From assembly GCF_000768345.1 (NCBI RefSeq), contig NZ_AVPS01000011.1, forward strand, positions 1-64,000: a stretch of DNA of 64,000 bases, read 5' to 3'. Under the pieces are notes generated by a model that worked only from the letters and a program-made list of their open reading frames with translations, ran no database searches and had not been told where the DNA came from. Positions within the stretch are counted from its first letter, which is position 1, and every line of letters starts with the position of its first letter. The translations under genes and the position numbers were made by a program. Positions 29,493 to 39,834 of this stretch are shown one piece after another. This stretch comes from Lysobacter concretionis Ko07 = DSM 16239 (lineage in GTDB: Bacteria > Pseudomonadota > Gammaproteobacteria > Xanthomonadales > Xanthomonadaceae).

Positions 29493-30056
29493 ATGTCTCT
29501 GATCAACACCGAAATCAAGCCGTTTACCGCCGACGCGTTCAAGAACGGCAAGTTCATCAAGGTTTCCGACGCCGACCTGAAGGGCAAGTGGTCCGTGGTG
29601 TTCTTCTACCCGGCCAACTTCACCTTCGTGTGCCCGACCGAGCTGGAAGACCTGGCCGACAACTACGCCGAGTTCCAGAAGCTGGGCGTCGAGATCTACT
29701 CGGTCTCCACCGACACCCACTTCTCCCACAAGGCCTGGCACGACACCTCCGAGGCGATCAAGAAGATCGAGTACACGATGGTCGGCGACCCGACCGGCAC
29801 GATCTGCCGCAACTTCGATGTGATGATCGAGGAAGCCGGCCTGGCTGATCGCGGCACCTTCGTGATCGACCCGGAAGGCAAGATCCAGATCGTGGAAGTC
29901 AACGCCGGCGGTATCGGCCGCGACGCCTCCGAGTTGCTGCGCAAGGTCAAGGCCGCCCAGTACGTCGCCGCGCACCCGAACGAGGTCTGCCCGGCCAAGT
30001 GGAAGGAAGGCGAGAAGACCCTGGCGCCGTCGCTGGATCTGGTCGGCAAGATCTAA
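29493..30056 (+). CDS. ahpC: Alkyl hydroperoxide reductase C (peroxiredoxin)
   Basis: A typical 2-Cys peroxiredoxin that reduces hydrogen peroxide and organic peroxides and is re-reduced by AhpF. The 187-residue protein has the peroxidatic Cys47 in FTFVCPTEL and the resolving Cys166 in [14 protein letters not shown] is the conserved loop of the bacterial AhpC subclass. The ATG at 29493 has GAGGA 7 bases upstream. It is preceded by an OxyR box and promoter and followed after 433 bases by ahpF. Confidence 0.99.
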   Translation: MSLINTEIKPFTADAFKNGKFIKVSDADLKGKWSVVFFYPANFTFVCPTELEDLADNYAEFQKLGVEIYSVSTDTHFSHKAWHDTSEAIKKIEYTMVGDPTGTICRNFDVMIEEAGLADRGTFVIDPEGKIQIVEVNAGGIGRDASELLRKVKAAQYVAAHPNEVCPAKWKEGEKTLAPSLDLVGKI

Positions 30057-30071
30057 GTACACCTGAACTTT

Positions 30072-30154
30072 TCGTCATCCCCGCGAAGGCGGGGATCCAT
30101 GGACGTCAAGCCGGCAATTGGCAATGTCCCGGGCTCCCGCTACGGGAGTGACGA
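30072..30154. repeat. MITE-like repeat with terminal inverted repeats after ahpC
   Basis: An 83-bp segment begins TCGTCATCCCCG and ends, read from the other strand, TCGTCACTCCCG, giving imperfect terminal inverted repeats. Its left part contains the hairpin ATCCCCGC/GCGGGGAT. Sequences of this kind (a 'GTCATCCCCGCGAAGGCGGGGAT' type repeat, here abbreviated) are dispersed in many proteobacterial genomes. It lies 15 bases after the ahpC stop, where its hairpin could terminate or attenuate transcription into ahpF. Confidence 0.65.
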
Positions 30155-30169
30155 ACACTTGATAAGGAA

Positions 30170-30190
30170 CCCGGGCGCGTGTCGCCCGGG
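30170..30190 (+). terminator. Hairpin downstream of ahpC
   Basis: The stem CCCGGGCG/CGCCCGGG with a 5-base loop lies 113 bases after the ahpC stop. No T-run follows. Together with the upstream repeat it could reduce read-through so that AhpC is made in excess over AhpF. Confidence 0.45.
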
Positions 30191-30489
30191 ATTCCGATGC
30201 CACAGGCACAAGTCCGCGCGGGCCACCGTTTGCGGCACCCGCAACGGCAGCACCGCGAAGCAACCCGATACGCGACACCGGTCCGACGCCCGCGAGTCAC
30301 CGCCCTTCCCGCTTCGCCCCGCTTCCCCGGGTTTTTTCAACACATCTGTTGTCTCAGGTTGCTTGCATCAGCGGCTTGGGCTGCGCCGGATGCCTTGATC
30401 GGCTCCCCTCTCCGGCTCCCTCCCCCGGCCCAGGCCGCTCCTGCAAGCACCCCGCCTTCTTCCCCTGATCCACTGATGGAGCCGTCGCC
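30191..30489. other. Remainder of the ahpC-ahpF gap
   Basis: About 300 bases with no supportable gene. It includes a pyrimidine-rich stretch and a run of six T at about 30330, but no clear hairpin before it. No second OxyR box was seen, so ahpF expression by read-through from ahpC or from an unrecognised promoter are both possible. Confidence 0.35.
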
Positions 30490-32091
30490 ATGCTCGATGA
30501 CAACCTCAAAGCCCAACTGAAGTCCTACCTGGAGAAACTGACCCAGCCGATCGAGCTGGTCGCCAGCCTGGATGAAAGCCCCAAGTCACAGGAGCTCGAC
30601 ATCCTGTTGCAGGAGATCGCCGGGCTGTCGGACAAGATCAGCGTGCGCCGCGACGATTCGCAGCCGCGCAAACCGTCGTTCGCAATCAACCGCATCGGCA
30701 CCGACGTGGGCGTCAGCTTCGCCGCGATCCCGCTCGGTCACGAGTTCACCTCGCTGGTGCTGGCGCTGCTGCAGGTCGGTGGCCACCCGGCGAAGATCTC
30801 CGAGGAGCAGGCCAACCAGATCCGTGACCTGGAAGGTGAGTACCGCTTCGAGACCTTCATGTCGCTGTCGTGCCAGAGCTGCCCGGACACGGTGCAGGCG
30901 CTGAACCTGATGAGCGTGCTGAACCCGAACATCCGGCACGTCGCGATCGACGGCGCGCTGTTCCAGGACGAGGTCGAGGCGCGGGAGATCATGTCCGTGC
31001 CCACCGTGCTGCTCAACGGCGAAGCCTTCGACACCGGCCGGATGACGGTCGAGCAGATCGTCGCCCGGCTGGATACCGGCGCCGAGAAGCGCATGGCCGA
31101 GGAGATCAGGACCAAGGCACCGTTCGAGGTGCTGGTGATCGGTGGCGGCCCGGCCGGTGCAGCGGCGGCGATCTACGCCGCCCGCAAGGGCATCCGCACC
31201 GGCGTGGCGGCCGAGCGTTTCGGCGGCCAGGTGCTGGACACGATGGCGATCGAAAACTTCATCTCGGTGCCGTACACCGAAGGCCCGAAATTCGCGGTGG
31301 CCATGGAGCAGCATGTGCGCGAATACGACGTCGACATCATGAACCTGCAGCAGGCAACAAAGCTGATCCCGGCGAGCGAGCCCGGCGGTCTGGTCGAGGT
31401 GCAGCTGGCCAACGGCGCCTCGCTGAAATCGCGCAGCGTGGTCCTGGCCACCGGCGCGCGCTGGCGCCAGATGGGCGTGCCCGGCGAGGAGGAATACCGC
31501 AACAAGGGCGTGGCCTATTGCCCGCACTGCGACGGCCCGCTGTACAAGGGCAAGGACGTGGCGGTGATCGGCGGCGGCAACTCCGGCGTCGAGGCCGCGA
31601 TCGACCTGGCCGGCATCGTCAGGCACGTCACCCTGGTCGAGTTCGACAGCCAGCTGCGCGCCGATGAGGTCCTGCAACGCAAGCTGCGCAGCCTGCCCAA
31701 CGTGACCATCATCGTCAGCGCGCAGAGCACCGAAGTGCAGGGCGACGGCAAGCGGGTCACCGCGCTGGTCTACCAGGACCGCGAGGGCGGCGACAGCCAC
31801 CGGATCGAGCTGGACGGCATCTTCGTGCAGATCGGCCTGCTGCCCAACACCGACTGGCTGAAGGGCGACCTGGCGCTGTCCCCGCGCGGCGAGATCGTCA
31901 TCGACGAGCGGGGTGCGACCTCGATGCCGGGCGTGTTCGCCGCCGGCGACGCGACCACGGTGCCATACAAGCAGATCGTGATCGCGATGGGGGCCGGCTC
32001 GACCGCCGCGCTGAGCGCGTTCGACCATTTGATCCGCACGCCGGCGCCCGCAACGGCAGCCCATCACGATGCGGAATCCGCCGTCGCCTGA
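30490..32091 (+). CDS. ahpF: Alkyl hydroperoxide reductase subunit F
   Basis: A flavoprotein disulfide reductase that passes electrons from NADH to AhpC. The 533-residue protein has the N-terminal double-thioredoxin domain with redox Cys128/Cys131 (SLSCQSCPD), then a thioredoxin-reductase-like part with FAD-binding [17 protein letters not shown], the active-site CPHC (Cys344/Cys347), NADH-binding [17 protein letters not shown] and the C-terminal FAD motif [15 protein letters not shown]. All redox centres are intact. It lies between ahpC and oxyR, the order known for Xanthomonas. Confidence 0.99.
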   Translation: MLDDNLKAQLKSYLEKLTQPIELVASLDESPKSQELDILLQEIAGLSDKISVRRDDSQPRKPSFAINRIGTDVGVSFAAIPLGHEFTSLVLALLQVGGHPAKISEEQANQIRDLEGEYRFETFMSLSCQSCPDTVQALNLMSVLNPNIRHVAIDGALFQDEVEAREIMSVPTVLLNGEAFDTGRMTVEQIVARLDTGAEKRMAEEIRTKAPFEVLVIGGGPAGAAAAIYAARKGIRTGVAAERFGGQVLDTMAIENFISVPYTEGPKFAVAMEQHVREYDVDIMNLQQATKLIPASEPGGLVEVQLANGASLKSRSVVLATGARWRQMGVPGEEEYRNKGVAYCPHCDGPLYKGKDVAVIGGGNSGVEAAIDLAGIVRHVTLVEFDSQLRADEVLQRKLRSLPNVTIIVSAQSTEVQGDGKRVTALVYQDREGGDSHRIELDGIFVQIGLLPNTDWLKGDLALSPRGEIVIDERGATSMPGVFAAGDATTVPYKQIVIAMGAGSTAALSAFDHLIRTPAPATAAHHDAESAVA

Positions 32092-32172
32092 TCACGCCAT
32101 GTCGCGGGCCGGGCCGGTTCCGGGAAAACTTCCCCGGGATCGGTCCGGCCTGCCTTCACCGAGGCCCCAGCA

Positions 32173-33087
32173 TTGAACCTGCGCGATCTCAAATACCTGG
32201 TGGCGCTGGCCGAGCATCGGCACTTCGGTCGCGCGGCGGCGGCCAGCTTCGTCAGCCAGCCCACCCTGTCCACCCAGATCCGCAAGCTGGAGGAGGAACT
32301 GGGCGTGTCGCTGTTCGAGCGCGCGCCGCGCAAGGTGATGCTGACCCCGGTCGGCCGCGAGATCGTCGAGCGCGCACGCAAGGTGCTGTCGGACATCGAT
32401 CAGCTGGGCGAGATCGCCCGCCGCAGCCAGGACCCCGAGGCCGGCACGATCCGGCTGGGGATGTTCCCGACCCTGGGCCCCTACCTGTTGCCGCACGTGC
32501 TGCCCGACCTGCGCGAGCGCTTCCCCCGGCTGGAAATACTGCTGGTCGAGGAGAAGACCGACGCGCTGCTGACGCGCCTGCGCGAAGGTCGCCTGGACGC
32601 CGCCTTGCTGGCGCTGCCGATCCACGACGATCAACTGCAGGTCGAGCCCCTATTCGACGAGCCGTTTTTGCTCGCCGTGCCGAGCCAACATCCGCTGGCC
32701 GCGCAGACGACACTGGACCTGCACGAGCTCGATCACGTTCCGCTGCTGTTGCTGGAGGAAGGCCACTGCCTGCGCGACCAGGCGCTGGATGTGTGTCGGA
32801 TGGCCGGCGCCGGCGAGCGGGACGGGTTCCGCGCCACCAGCCTTGAGACCCTGCGGCAGATGGTCGCCTCCGGAGTCGGCCTGACCCTGTTGCCGGTGCT
32901 CGCGGTGCAGCCGCCAGTGCCGCCGTCAGCGGATATCGCCCTGCTGCAGTTCCGTGGCGAAGCACCACACCGCCGCATCGCGATGGTCTGGCGCAAAAGC
33001 TCGGCCCTGGGTCCGCTGCTGGAGCAGTTGTCCCATGTGCTCCGGCAGATGCCCGCGAAACTGCTGCGTCCGCCCGAGGTGGGTTGA
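32173..33087 (+). CDS. oxyR: Hydrogen-peroxide-sensing regulator OxyR
   Basis: A LysR-family activator of the peroxide response. The N-terminal helix-turn-helix is in HFGRAAAASFVSQPTLSTQIRKL (residues 17-39). The sensing cysteines are Cys199 and Cys208 in GHCLRDQALDVC, exactly as in E. coli, so the disulfide switch should work. The start codon is TTG at 32173, chosen because MNLRDLKYLVALAEH is the conserved N-terminus; the weak start may keep its level low. It lies 81 bases after ahpF and should act on the box upstream of ahpC. Confidence 0.97.
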   Translation: MNLRDLKYLVALAEHRHFGRAAAASFVSQPTLSTQIRKLEEELGVSLFERAPRKVMLTPVGREIVERARKVLSDIDQLGEIARRSQDPEAGTIRLGMFPTLGPYLLPHVLPDLRERFPRLEILLVEEKTDALLTRLREGRLDAALLALPIHDDQLQVEPLFDEPFLLAVPSQHPLAAQTTLDLHELDHVPLLLLEEGHCLRDQALDVCRMAGAGERDGFRATSLETLRQMVASGVGLTLLPVLAVQPPVPPSADIALLQFRGEAPHRRIAMVWRKSSALGPLLEQLSHVLRQMPAKLLRPPEVG

Positions 33088-33171
33088 CGGCTGCAGCCGC
33101 CACGACAGCCGTCACAGGAGCTGCTGCTGCCGTGAGCTACGGGATCTGATCGCAGAGAAACAGGTTCCGTT

Positions 33172-33305
33172 GTAGGAGCGACGTGAGTCGCGACCCACTG
33201 AATCCCTGAGGCGATGTACAGGTCGCGACTGACATCGCTCCTGCACGAGGTTGTCTGGGCGTTGTGTGCGAACCGGCTCCGGTTCGCAACTGAAGCCGCT
33301 CCTGC
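33172..33305. repeat. Cluster of three REP-like elements after oxyR
   Basis: GTAGGAGCGACGTGAGTCGC begins at 33172. An inverted relative, GGTCGCGACTGACATCGCTC and following bases, is at 33221-33244. A third element at 33268-33305 is a hairpin GCGAACCGG/CCGGTTCGC followed by AACTGAAGCCGCTCCTGC. They fill the 267-base gap between oxyR and the convergent DUF2007 gene, and may terminate transcription from both sides. No gene was seen here. Confidence 0.75.
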
Positions 33306-33354
33306 GACCGAAGCCAGTCCAGTCCGACAAAAGCCCCTGCAGCGCCGGCAACCG

Positions 33355-33627
33355 CTATCCGACCGAGGGCAACGGGCCATCCTCCCAGGCCGCCTCATCC
33401 TCGGACAGCGCGACCGGCGCTCCCAGCCCGACCGACTCCACCACCTCGCGCGCCTGCCGCCAGGCCGAGTCGGGCACGCAGACCTGCACCAGCCCGAACA
33501 TCGGCAACTCGCCCATGCCGCCCAGCAGCGCTTCACCCTTCACGAACACCGGGATGTCCGCCGCCTCCAATGCGTGGCGGATCAGGTGGGCATCGATGAT
33601 GCCGGCGGCTTCGTAGACAACTCTCAT
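33355..33627 (-). CDS. DUF2007 domain protein
   Basis: A 90-residue cytosolic protein beginning MRVVYEAAGIIDAHLIRHAL, then EAADIPVFVKGEALLGG and MFGLVQVCVPDSAWRQA. This is the DUF2007 (putative signal-transducing, PII-like fold) domain alone. GAGG about 8 bases before the ATG at 33627 supports that start. It is divergent from glnS and convergent with oxyR. Function is not established; relatives are common single-domain proteins in Xanthomonadaceae. Confidence 0.85.
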   Translation of the reverse strand: MRVVYEAAGIIDAHLIRHALEAADIPVFVKGEALLGGMGELPMFGLVQVCVPDSAWRQAREVVESVGLGAPVALSEDEAAWEDGPLPSVG

Positions 33628-33779
33628 CGGCAGGCCTCGTCGGCGAACCCGCAGCCCGGTGGCTGCGCGGCGTCTGGACCGAGCATACGCCGCCGTCATC
33701 CAGCACCGCTGCACCACCGGCCAGTCGCGGCGCGACACCGGCTAGACTGGGCGCTTCCCCCCGCTTGTCAGCGCGCCGC

Positions 33780-35534
<1,755 letters not shown>

Positions 35535-35581
35535 GCAACGCCCGGCAATCCAGCGCGACAACGCTGCCGGTGCGGCGGCGG

Positions 35582-35959
35582 ATGCTGCCGTTGCTGCTTG
35601 CCCTGCTCCTGCCGGCCTTGCTGGTGTTGACCGGCTGCATCGCCGCATCCGCACCCGACGCCGCCTCGCCGCCCTTGCCGGAGTTGCCGGCTTCCGGGGC
35701 GGCACCCGCCATCGTCGCCGGACCGGCCCGGATTGACCGCAGCTGCACCACCGATGCCGATTGCACGGTCAAGGATGTCGGCAACTGCTGCGGCTATTAC
35801 CCCGCCTGCGTCAACGTGGACAGCCCCACCGACCCGGCCGCGGTGCGGGCGCAATGCGCGAAGGATGGCCGAGCTTCGGTATGCGGATTTCCCGCAATCA
35901 GCCACTGCCAATGCGTGGCCCGGCAGTGCCAGGGCAGCAGCAAGAAGATGTTGAACTGA
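35582..35959 (+). CDS. Small cysteine-rich lipoprotein
   Basis: A 125-residue lipoprotein with a lipobox LTGC (lipidated Cys19) after a Leu-rich signal. A Pro/Ala-rich spacer leads to a compact domain with ten Cys (including CTTDADC, GNCCGYYPAC, SHCQC) that could form five disulfides. The TDADC/NCCG spacing recalls small secreted Cys-rich domains, but no named family was recognised. The ATG at 35582 gives a standard signal; a TTG at 35531 overlapping the glnS stop would add 17 residues. It lies 47 bases after glnS and may ride on its transcript. Confidence 0.75.
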   Translation: MLPLLLALLLPALLVLTGCIAASAPDAASPPLPELPASGAAPAIVAGPARIDRSCTTDADCTVKDVGNCCGYYPACVNVDSPTDPAAVRAQCAKDGRASVCGFPAISHCQCVARQCQGSSKKMLN

Positions 35960-35972
35960 TGGAGATCTGTTG

Positions 35973-36548
35973 ATGCTGTACGCACAAGTCCACCTCACCC
36001 TGCCGGCGTGGGTGCACGAGGGAATCGACACCAACGCGGTCTATTCCGGTGACGAGGCCAAGGTCGCGCTGGCGATCGAGCTGTCCCGGCGCAACATCGA
36101 GGCCCGCAGTGGCGGCCCGTTCGGGGCGGCGATATTCGGCCGCGACGACCGCATCATCGCGGTCGGCGTCAACCGCGTGGTGCCACAGGCCTGCTCGCTC
36201 GCGCATGCCGAAACCATGGCCTTCATGCTGGCGCAGCAACGCACCCAGCGCATCCGCCTCAACGAGAGCGAGCCCGGCGTCAGCGTCGGCCCGGTGACCA
36301 TGGCGACTTCCGCGCAGCCCTGCTGCCAGTGCTACGGCGCGACCGTCTGGGCCGGCATCGACCGCCTGCTGATCGGCGCCCGCAGTGAGGACGTGGAAGC
36401 GCTGACCGAGTTCGACGAAGGCCCGTTGCCGGCCGACTGGATCGGCGAACTCGCGCGGCGCGGCATCGAGGTCGCCCGCGACATCCACCGCGACGCCGCC
36501 TGCGAGGTGCTCAAGCACTACGGGCAGGTTGGCGGGCCGGGGTACTGA
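35973..36548 (+). CDS. Nucleoside/cytidine-type deaminase (CMP/dCMP deaminase family)
   Basis: A 191-residue zinc deaminase. Zinc ligands and catalytic Glu are in HAE (78-80, SLAHAETMAF) and PCCQC (116-120), spaced 38 residues apart as usual for guanine deaminase/TadA-like folds. GGPFGAAIF is the typical N-terminal substrate-site motif. Guanine or cytosine derivatives are plausible substrates; the exact one cannot be told. GGAG at 35961 is 8 bases before the ATG at 35973, which decides the start over the TTG at 35970. Confidence 0.88.
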   Translation: MLYAQVHLTLPAWVHEGIDTNAVYSGDEAKVALAIELSRRNIEARSGGPFGAAIFGRDDRIIAVGVNRVVPQACSLAHAETMAFMLAQQRTQRIRLNESEPGVSVGPVTMATSAQPCCQCYGATVWAGIDRLLIGARSEDVEALTEFDEGPLPADWIGELARRGIEVARDIHRDAACEVLKHYGQVGGPGY

Positions 36549-36549
36549 G

Positions 36550-37629
36550 ATGACCGACACCCTGTTCTGCTGGTGCCGCGCCGGCTTCGAGCCCGAGCTT
36601 GCCGCCGAGTTGACCGAGCGGGCCGCACTCGCTGGCCACCCCGGCTACGCCCGCGCGGAACGCGGCAACGGCTATGTCGAGTTCAAGGTCGAGGACGCCG
36701 CCGCATTGTCGCGCGCACTGCCGTTCGACCGGCTGGTGTTCGCGCGCCAGAAGCTGGTACGTCTGGCCGACCTTCACAGCCTCGACCCGACCGATCGGAT
36801 CACCCCGATCCTGGCCGCGCTGGAAACCCTGCGCGGCCAGGGCGACATCGCCGAGGGGCAGGAGCGCTTCGGCGACCTGTGGATGGAACACCCCGATTCG
36901 GACACCGGCAAGCCGCTGGCGGGACTGGCCCGCAGCTTCGGCAATGCCCTGCGTCCGGCGCTGCGCAAGGCCGGCTGGTTGACCCCGAAGGACGACCCGC
37001 GCCGGCCACGGCTGCACGTGGTGTTCCTGGGTGGGCATCACGTCGTGCTGGCCACCAGCAACCCGCGCGACAGCGCCCCTTGGCCGCTGGGCATTCCGCG
37101 CCTGCGGATGCATCCCGACGCACCCAGCCGCTCGGCGCTGAAGCTCGAGGAAGCCCTGCTGACCCTGCTCGACGACAAGGAACGCGAGCTGCTGCTGCGC
37201 GACAACATGCAGGCCGCCGACCTGGGCGCCTCGCCTGGCGGCTGGAGCTGGGTGCTGGTCCGCCACGGCATGCTGGTGACCGCCGTCGACAACGGTCCGA
37301 TGCGCGAACAGCTGCTGGAAAGCGGCCGCGTCGAGCACGTGCGCGCCGACGGCTTCCAGTGGCAGCCCCGGCGGCGGGTCGACTGGATGGTCTGCGACAT
37401 GGTCGAGCAACCGCGCCGGGTCGCCGACCGCATGGCCACCTGGTTCCGCGAGGACTGGTGCAAGTACGCGGTGTTCAACCTCAAGCTGCCGATGAAGAAG
37501 CGCTGGGAGGAAACCCGCATCTGCCTGGAGGCGTTCGAGCTGCAGACCCATCGACCGATGGTCATCCGCGCGCGCCAGCTGTTCCACGATCGCGAGGAAA
37601 TCACCGTGTTCGCGATGCCCCAACGCTGA
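36550..37629 (+). CDS. rlmM: 23S rRNA (cytidine-2'-O)-methyltransferase RlmM
   Basis: Methylates C2498 of 23S rRNA at the ribose. The 359-residue protein opens with a THUMP-like part (CWCRAGFEPELAAELTERA) and has a Rossmann methyltransferase domain with ADLGASPGGWSWVLVRHG as SAM site. The K-D-K-E tetrad of 2'-O-methyltransferases is represented by VDWMVCDMVEQP and FNLKLPMKKRW. It starts one base after the deaminase stop, so coupling is likely. Confidence 0.95.
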   Translation: MTDTLFCWCRAGFEPELAAELTERAALAGHPGYARAERGNGYVEFKVEDAAALSRALPFDRLVFARQKLVRLADLHSLDPTDRITPILAALETLRGQGDIAEGQERFGDLWMEHPDSDTGKPLAGLARSFGNALRPALRKAGWLTPKDDPRRPRLHVVFLGGHHVVLATSNPRDSAPWPLGIPRLRMHPDAPSRSALKLEEALLTLLDDKERELLLRDNMQAADLGASPGGWSWVLVRHGMLVTAVDNGPMREQLLESGRVEHVRADGFQWQPRRRVDWMVCDMVEQPRRVADRMATWFREDWCKYAVFNLKLPMKKRWEETRICLEAFELQTHRPMVIRARQLFHDREEITVFAMPQR

Positions 37630-37756
37630 CGGGAACCGGCTCGTCCTGGTACGGCAGGCATATCGGCGAGGTTCAGGCACACGGCCCTTTTTTGACGATG
37701 GGTTTACTTCCCAGGGACCACGCTGACGGCCTCAATCCCAGCCGCGAGGCCATCCC

Positions 37757-38518
37757 ATGAACGTGTTGTCCAAAACGAAGCCATCCAGAACCCTGAGCCT
37801 GGCCCTGCTGGTCGCGCTGGGCGCTTGCGGCACAGCGATGGCGCAGGATGCAGCGCTGAGCGTAAAGGAGAAGGTCCAGGCCACGGCTGCCGCAGACGCG
37901 GCGGTGGACGATGCCCACACGGCGCACGCCGACGCGGAGTCCGCGCGCGAGTCGGCCAAGACCGCCGACATGATCACCAGGCAGGGAGCGCTGACCGCAC
38001 AAGGTGCCGCCACCGCAGCCGCCACCAGCAAGATTGCCCAGCAATCCTCCCTGGATGCCCAAAGATCCTCCCAGCAAGCCTCGCACGCCGCCAAAGCCGC
38101 ACTCGGGGCGAAGACGGCAACCGACTACGGCAACCAGCCCGTCGGCAGCCTGGATGAGGCACAACGCGCCGCCGCCGCTGACGTGGCCAGCATGAACGCC
38201 GCCGATGCAGCTGCCGCGGCCGAAGCCGCAGCGATGGCAACCAGAGACGCTGCCACGATGCCGCCCACCCCTGTGCTGCCCTCACCCGCCGCGGCCGGCA
38301 TGACCGACACATCCCAGGTCACCGTCACCTCGAGCGAACCGGACTCGATCGTCGGCGACTACTCGATCGATTTCGCCGCGATGGACACCAACCACAACGA
38401 CAACATCAGTCGTGCCGAGGCCAGGACCAACCCGACCCTGACGGCCGAATTCGCTGCGGTGGACAACGACCACAATGGCCGCCTCAGCAAGGCCGAACTG
38501 AAAGGCTGGATCGAATGA
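37757..38518 (+). CDS. Exported Ala-rich protein with paired C-terminal EF-hands
   Basis: A 253-residue envelope protein. The signal ends either at AMA (cleavage before Gln30) or at a lipobox-like LGAC, so anchoring is open. Residues 33-165 are extremely Ala-rich and likely coiled coil (KVQATAAADAAVDDAHTAHA and similar). After a Pro-rich linker come two canonical EF-hand loops, D210-E221 (DTNHNDNISRAE) and D236-E247 (DNDHNGRLSKAE), with all calcium-coordinating positions filled. No family name is known to me; a calcium-responsive envelope role is inference. A terminator hairpin follows. Confidence 0.8.
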   Translation: MNVLSKTKPSRTLSLALLVALGACGTAMAQDAALSVKEKVQATAAADAAVDDAHTAHADAESARESAKTADMITRQGALTAQGAATAAATSKIAQQSSLDAQRSSQQASHAAKAALGAKTATDYGNQPVGSLDEAQRAAAADVASMNAADAAAAAEAAAMATRDAATMPPTPVLPSPAAAGMTDTSQVTVTSSEPDSIVGDYSIDFAAMDTNHNDNISRAEARTNPTLTAEFAAVDNDHNGRLSKAELKGWIE

Positions 38519-38570
38519 GTACGGTCAAGTGAGCGCAAGGAAGATGAGGTAGCCACCGCCACACAACACC

Positions 38571-38595
38571 CGACGCCCCGCCCCGCGGGGCGTTG
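38571..38595. terminator. Terminator-like hairpin between the EF-hand gene and the ubiI-like gene
   Basis: The stem ACGCCCCGC/GCGGGGCGT (38573-38581 and 38585-38593) with loop CCC extends by two more pairs. It lies 53 bases after the EF-hand gene stop and 34 bases beyond the convergent gene's stop codon, so it can serve both. No T-run. Confidence 0.65.
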
Positions 38596-38628
38596 TCGTA
38601 TCCCGGAATCCGCGCGCCGTGAGAGGAC

Positions 38629-39834
38629 TTACAGGCCCGCCGCGTGCCGCCACAACGCCCGCGTCAGCGGTGGCGCGCGCCCCGCCAGGCCAAGCAGATG
38701 GCCACGCAACAAAGTCGGGACCACCGCGTCGTTGGAGAACACCCGGTTGAGTGCTTCGAAGGCGTAGGCCGACACGGCGCTGTCACTGAGGCGCTGGCGA
38801 TTCCAGCGTTCCAGCCGGTGCGGCGACCCCGGATCGACCTCGCCGCGCAAGGGCCTGGCGAGGATGGCACGCAGCCCGGCGATATCACGCAACCCCAGAT
38901 TCACGCCCTGTCCCGCCAGCGGATGCACGGCATGCGCGGCATCGCCGACCAGGATCACCCGCCCGGCCCATTGGCTGTCTGCCAGTTGCCGACGCAACGG
39001 GAAGGCCGCGCGCCGGGATACCGCCCGCAACGCCCCCAGCGGGCCATCGAATGCGCGCCCGAGTTCGTGCAGGAACGCTTGATCGTCGACCGCCAGCAGG
39101 CGCACCGCCTCGTCCTCGGGCAGGCTCCAGACGATCGAGCTGCGCGGCCGGCCGTCGTCCGTGTCCGGAAACGGCAGGAAGGCCAATGGCCCGCCCGGAA
39201 GGAAGCGTTGCCAGCAGGTCGCCTGGTGCGGCAATTCATGTTCGATGAAGGCGACCAGGCCGCGCTGGTGGTAGTCGTGCCGCGGCGCGTCGATTCCCGC
39301 CAGCGCACGCAGCCGCGAGTCGGCCCCGTCGGCGGCGACCACCAGCCGGGTGACCAGGCGGACGCCCGATGCCAACTCGACCGTTACGCTGCCTTCGTCC
39401 GAGGTTGGCCCCGTATCCAGGCCGACGACCCTGTCCGGGCAATACTGCTGCACACCGGCTGCGATCGCCGCATGCCACAGTCGATCGATCAGCAACCCGT
39501 TCTCGACGATCCAGCCCAGTTCGCGCCGTCCCAACCGGTCGGCATCGAACGCAAGCTCACCGCCGCCGGCCGCATCCCAGACCCGCATCGCCCGATAGGG
39601 CTGCGCCCGGGCGGCGACGATGGCGTCCCAGACGCCGAGTTCCGCCAGCAGCGCGGCGTTGTCGGGCGCGAACGCAAACACGCGCAGATCCGGCGCTTCC
39701 CGCTGCCACGGCGCCGGCTCCCGGCCCTCGACCAGCGCCACCTGGAATCCCTGGCGGGCGAAACTGAGCGCGGCGGCGGCGCCCACCACGCCGGCGCCGA
39801 CCACCACGACATCGAGCATTCCGCGGCGGCTCAT
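38629..39834 (-). CDS. UbiH/UbiF/VisC-family FAD monooxygenase (UbiI-like)
   Basis: A 401-residue flavoprotein hydroxylase, probably acting on the ubiquinone ring. It has the FAD Rossmann motif VVVVGAGVVGAAAALSFA, the DG motif VVAADGADSRLRALAGI, and the second FAD motif RVILVGDAAHAVHPLAGQGVNLGL, all standard for the UbiH/COQ6 family. Position directly after ubiH matches E. coli ubiI (visC), suggesting C5 hydroxylation, but a different ring position cannot be excluded. The ATG at 39834 overlaps the ubiH stop (ATGA). Confidence 0.92.
   Translation of the reverse strand: MSRRGMLDVVVVGAGVVGAAAALSFARQGFQVALVEGREPAPWQREAPDLRVFAFAPDNAALLAELGVWDAIVAARAQPYRAMRVWDAAGGGELAFDADRLGRRELGWIVENGLLIDRLWHAAIAAGVQQYCPDRVVGLDTGPTSDEGSVTVELASGVRLVTRLVVAADGADSRLRALAGIDAPRHDYHQRGLVAFIEHELPHQATCWQRFLPGGPLAFLPFPDTDDGRPRSSIVWSLPEDEAVRLLAVDDQAFLHELGRAFDGPLGALRAVSRRAAFPLRRQLADSQWAGRVILVGDAAHAVHPLAGQGVNLGLRDIAGLRAILARPLRGEVDPGSPHRLERWNRQRLSDSAVSAYAFEALNRVFSNDAVVPTLLRGHLLGLAGRAPPLTRALWRHAAGL

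Noticed and set aside
30586-32067. A 493-codon minus-strand open frame opposite ahpF
   Set aside because: ahpF has all its redox motifs intact; the antisense frame is a His/Asp/Val-rich shadow.
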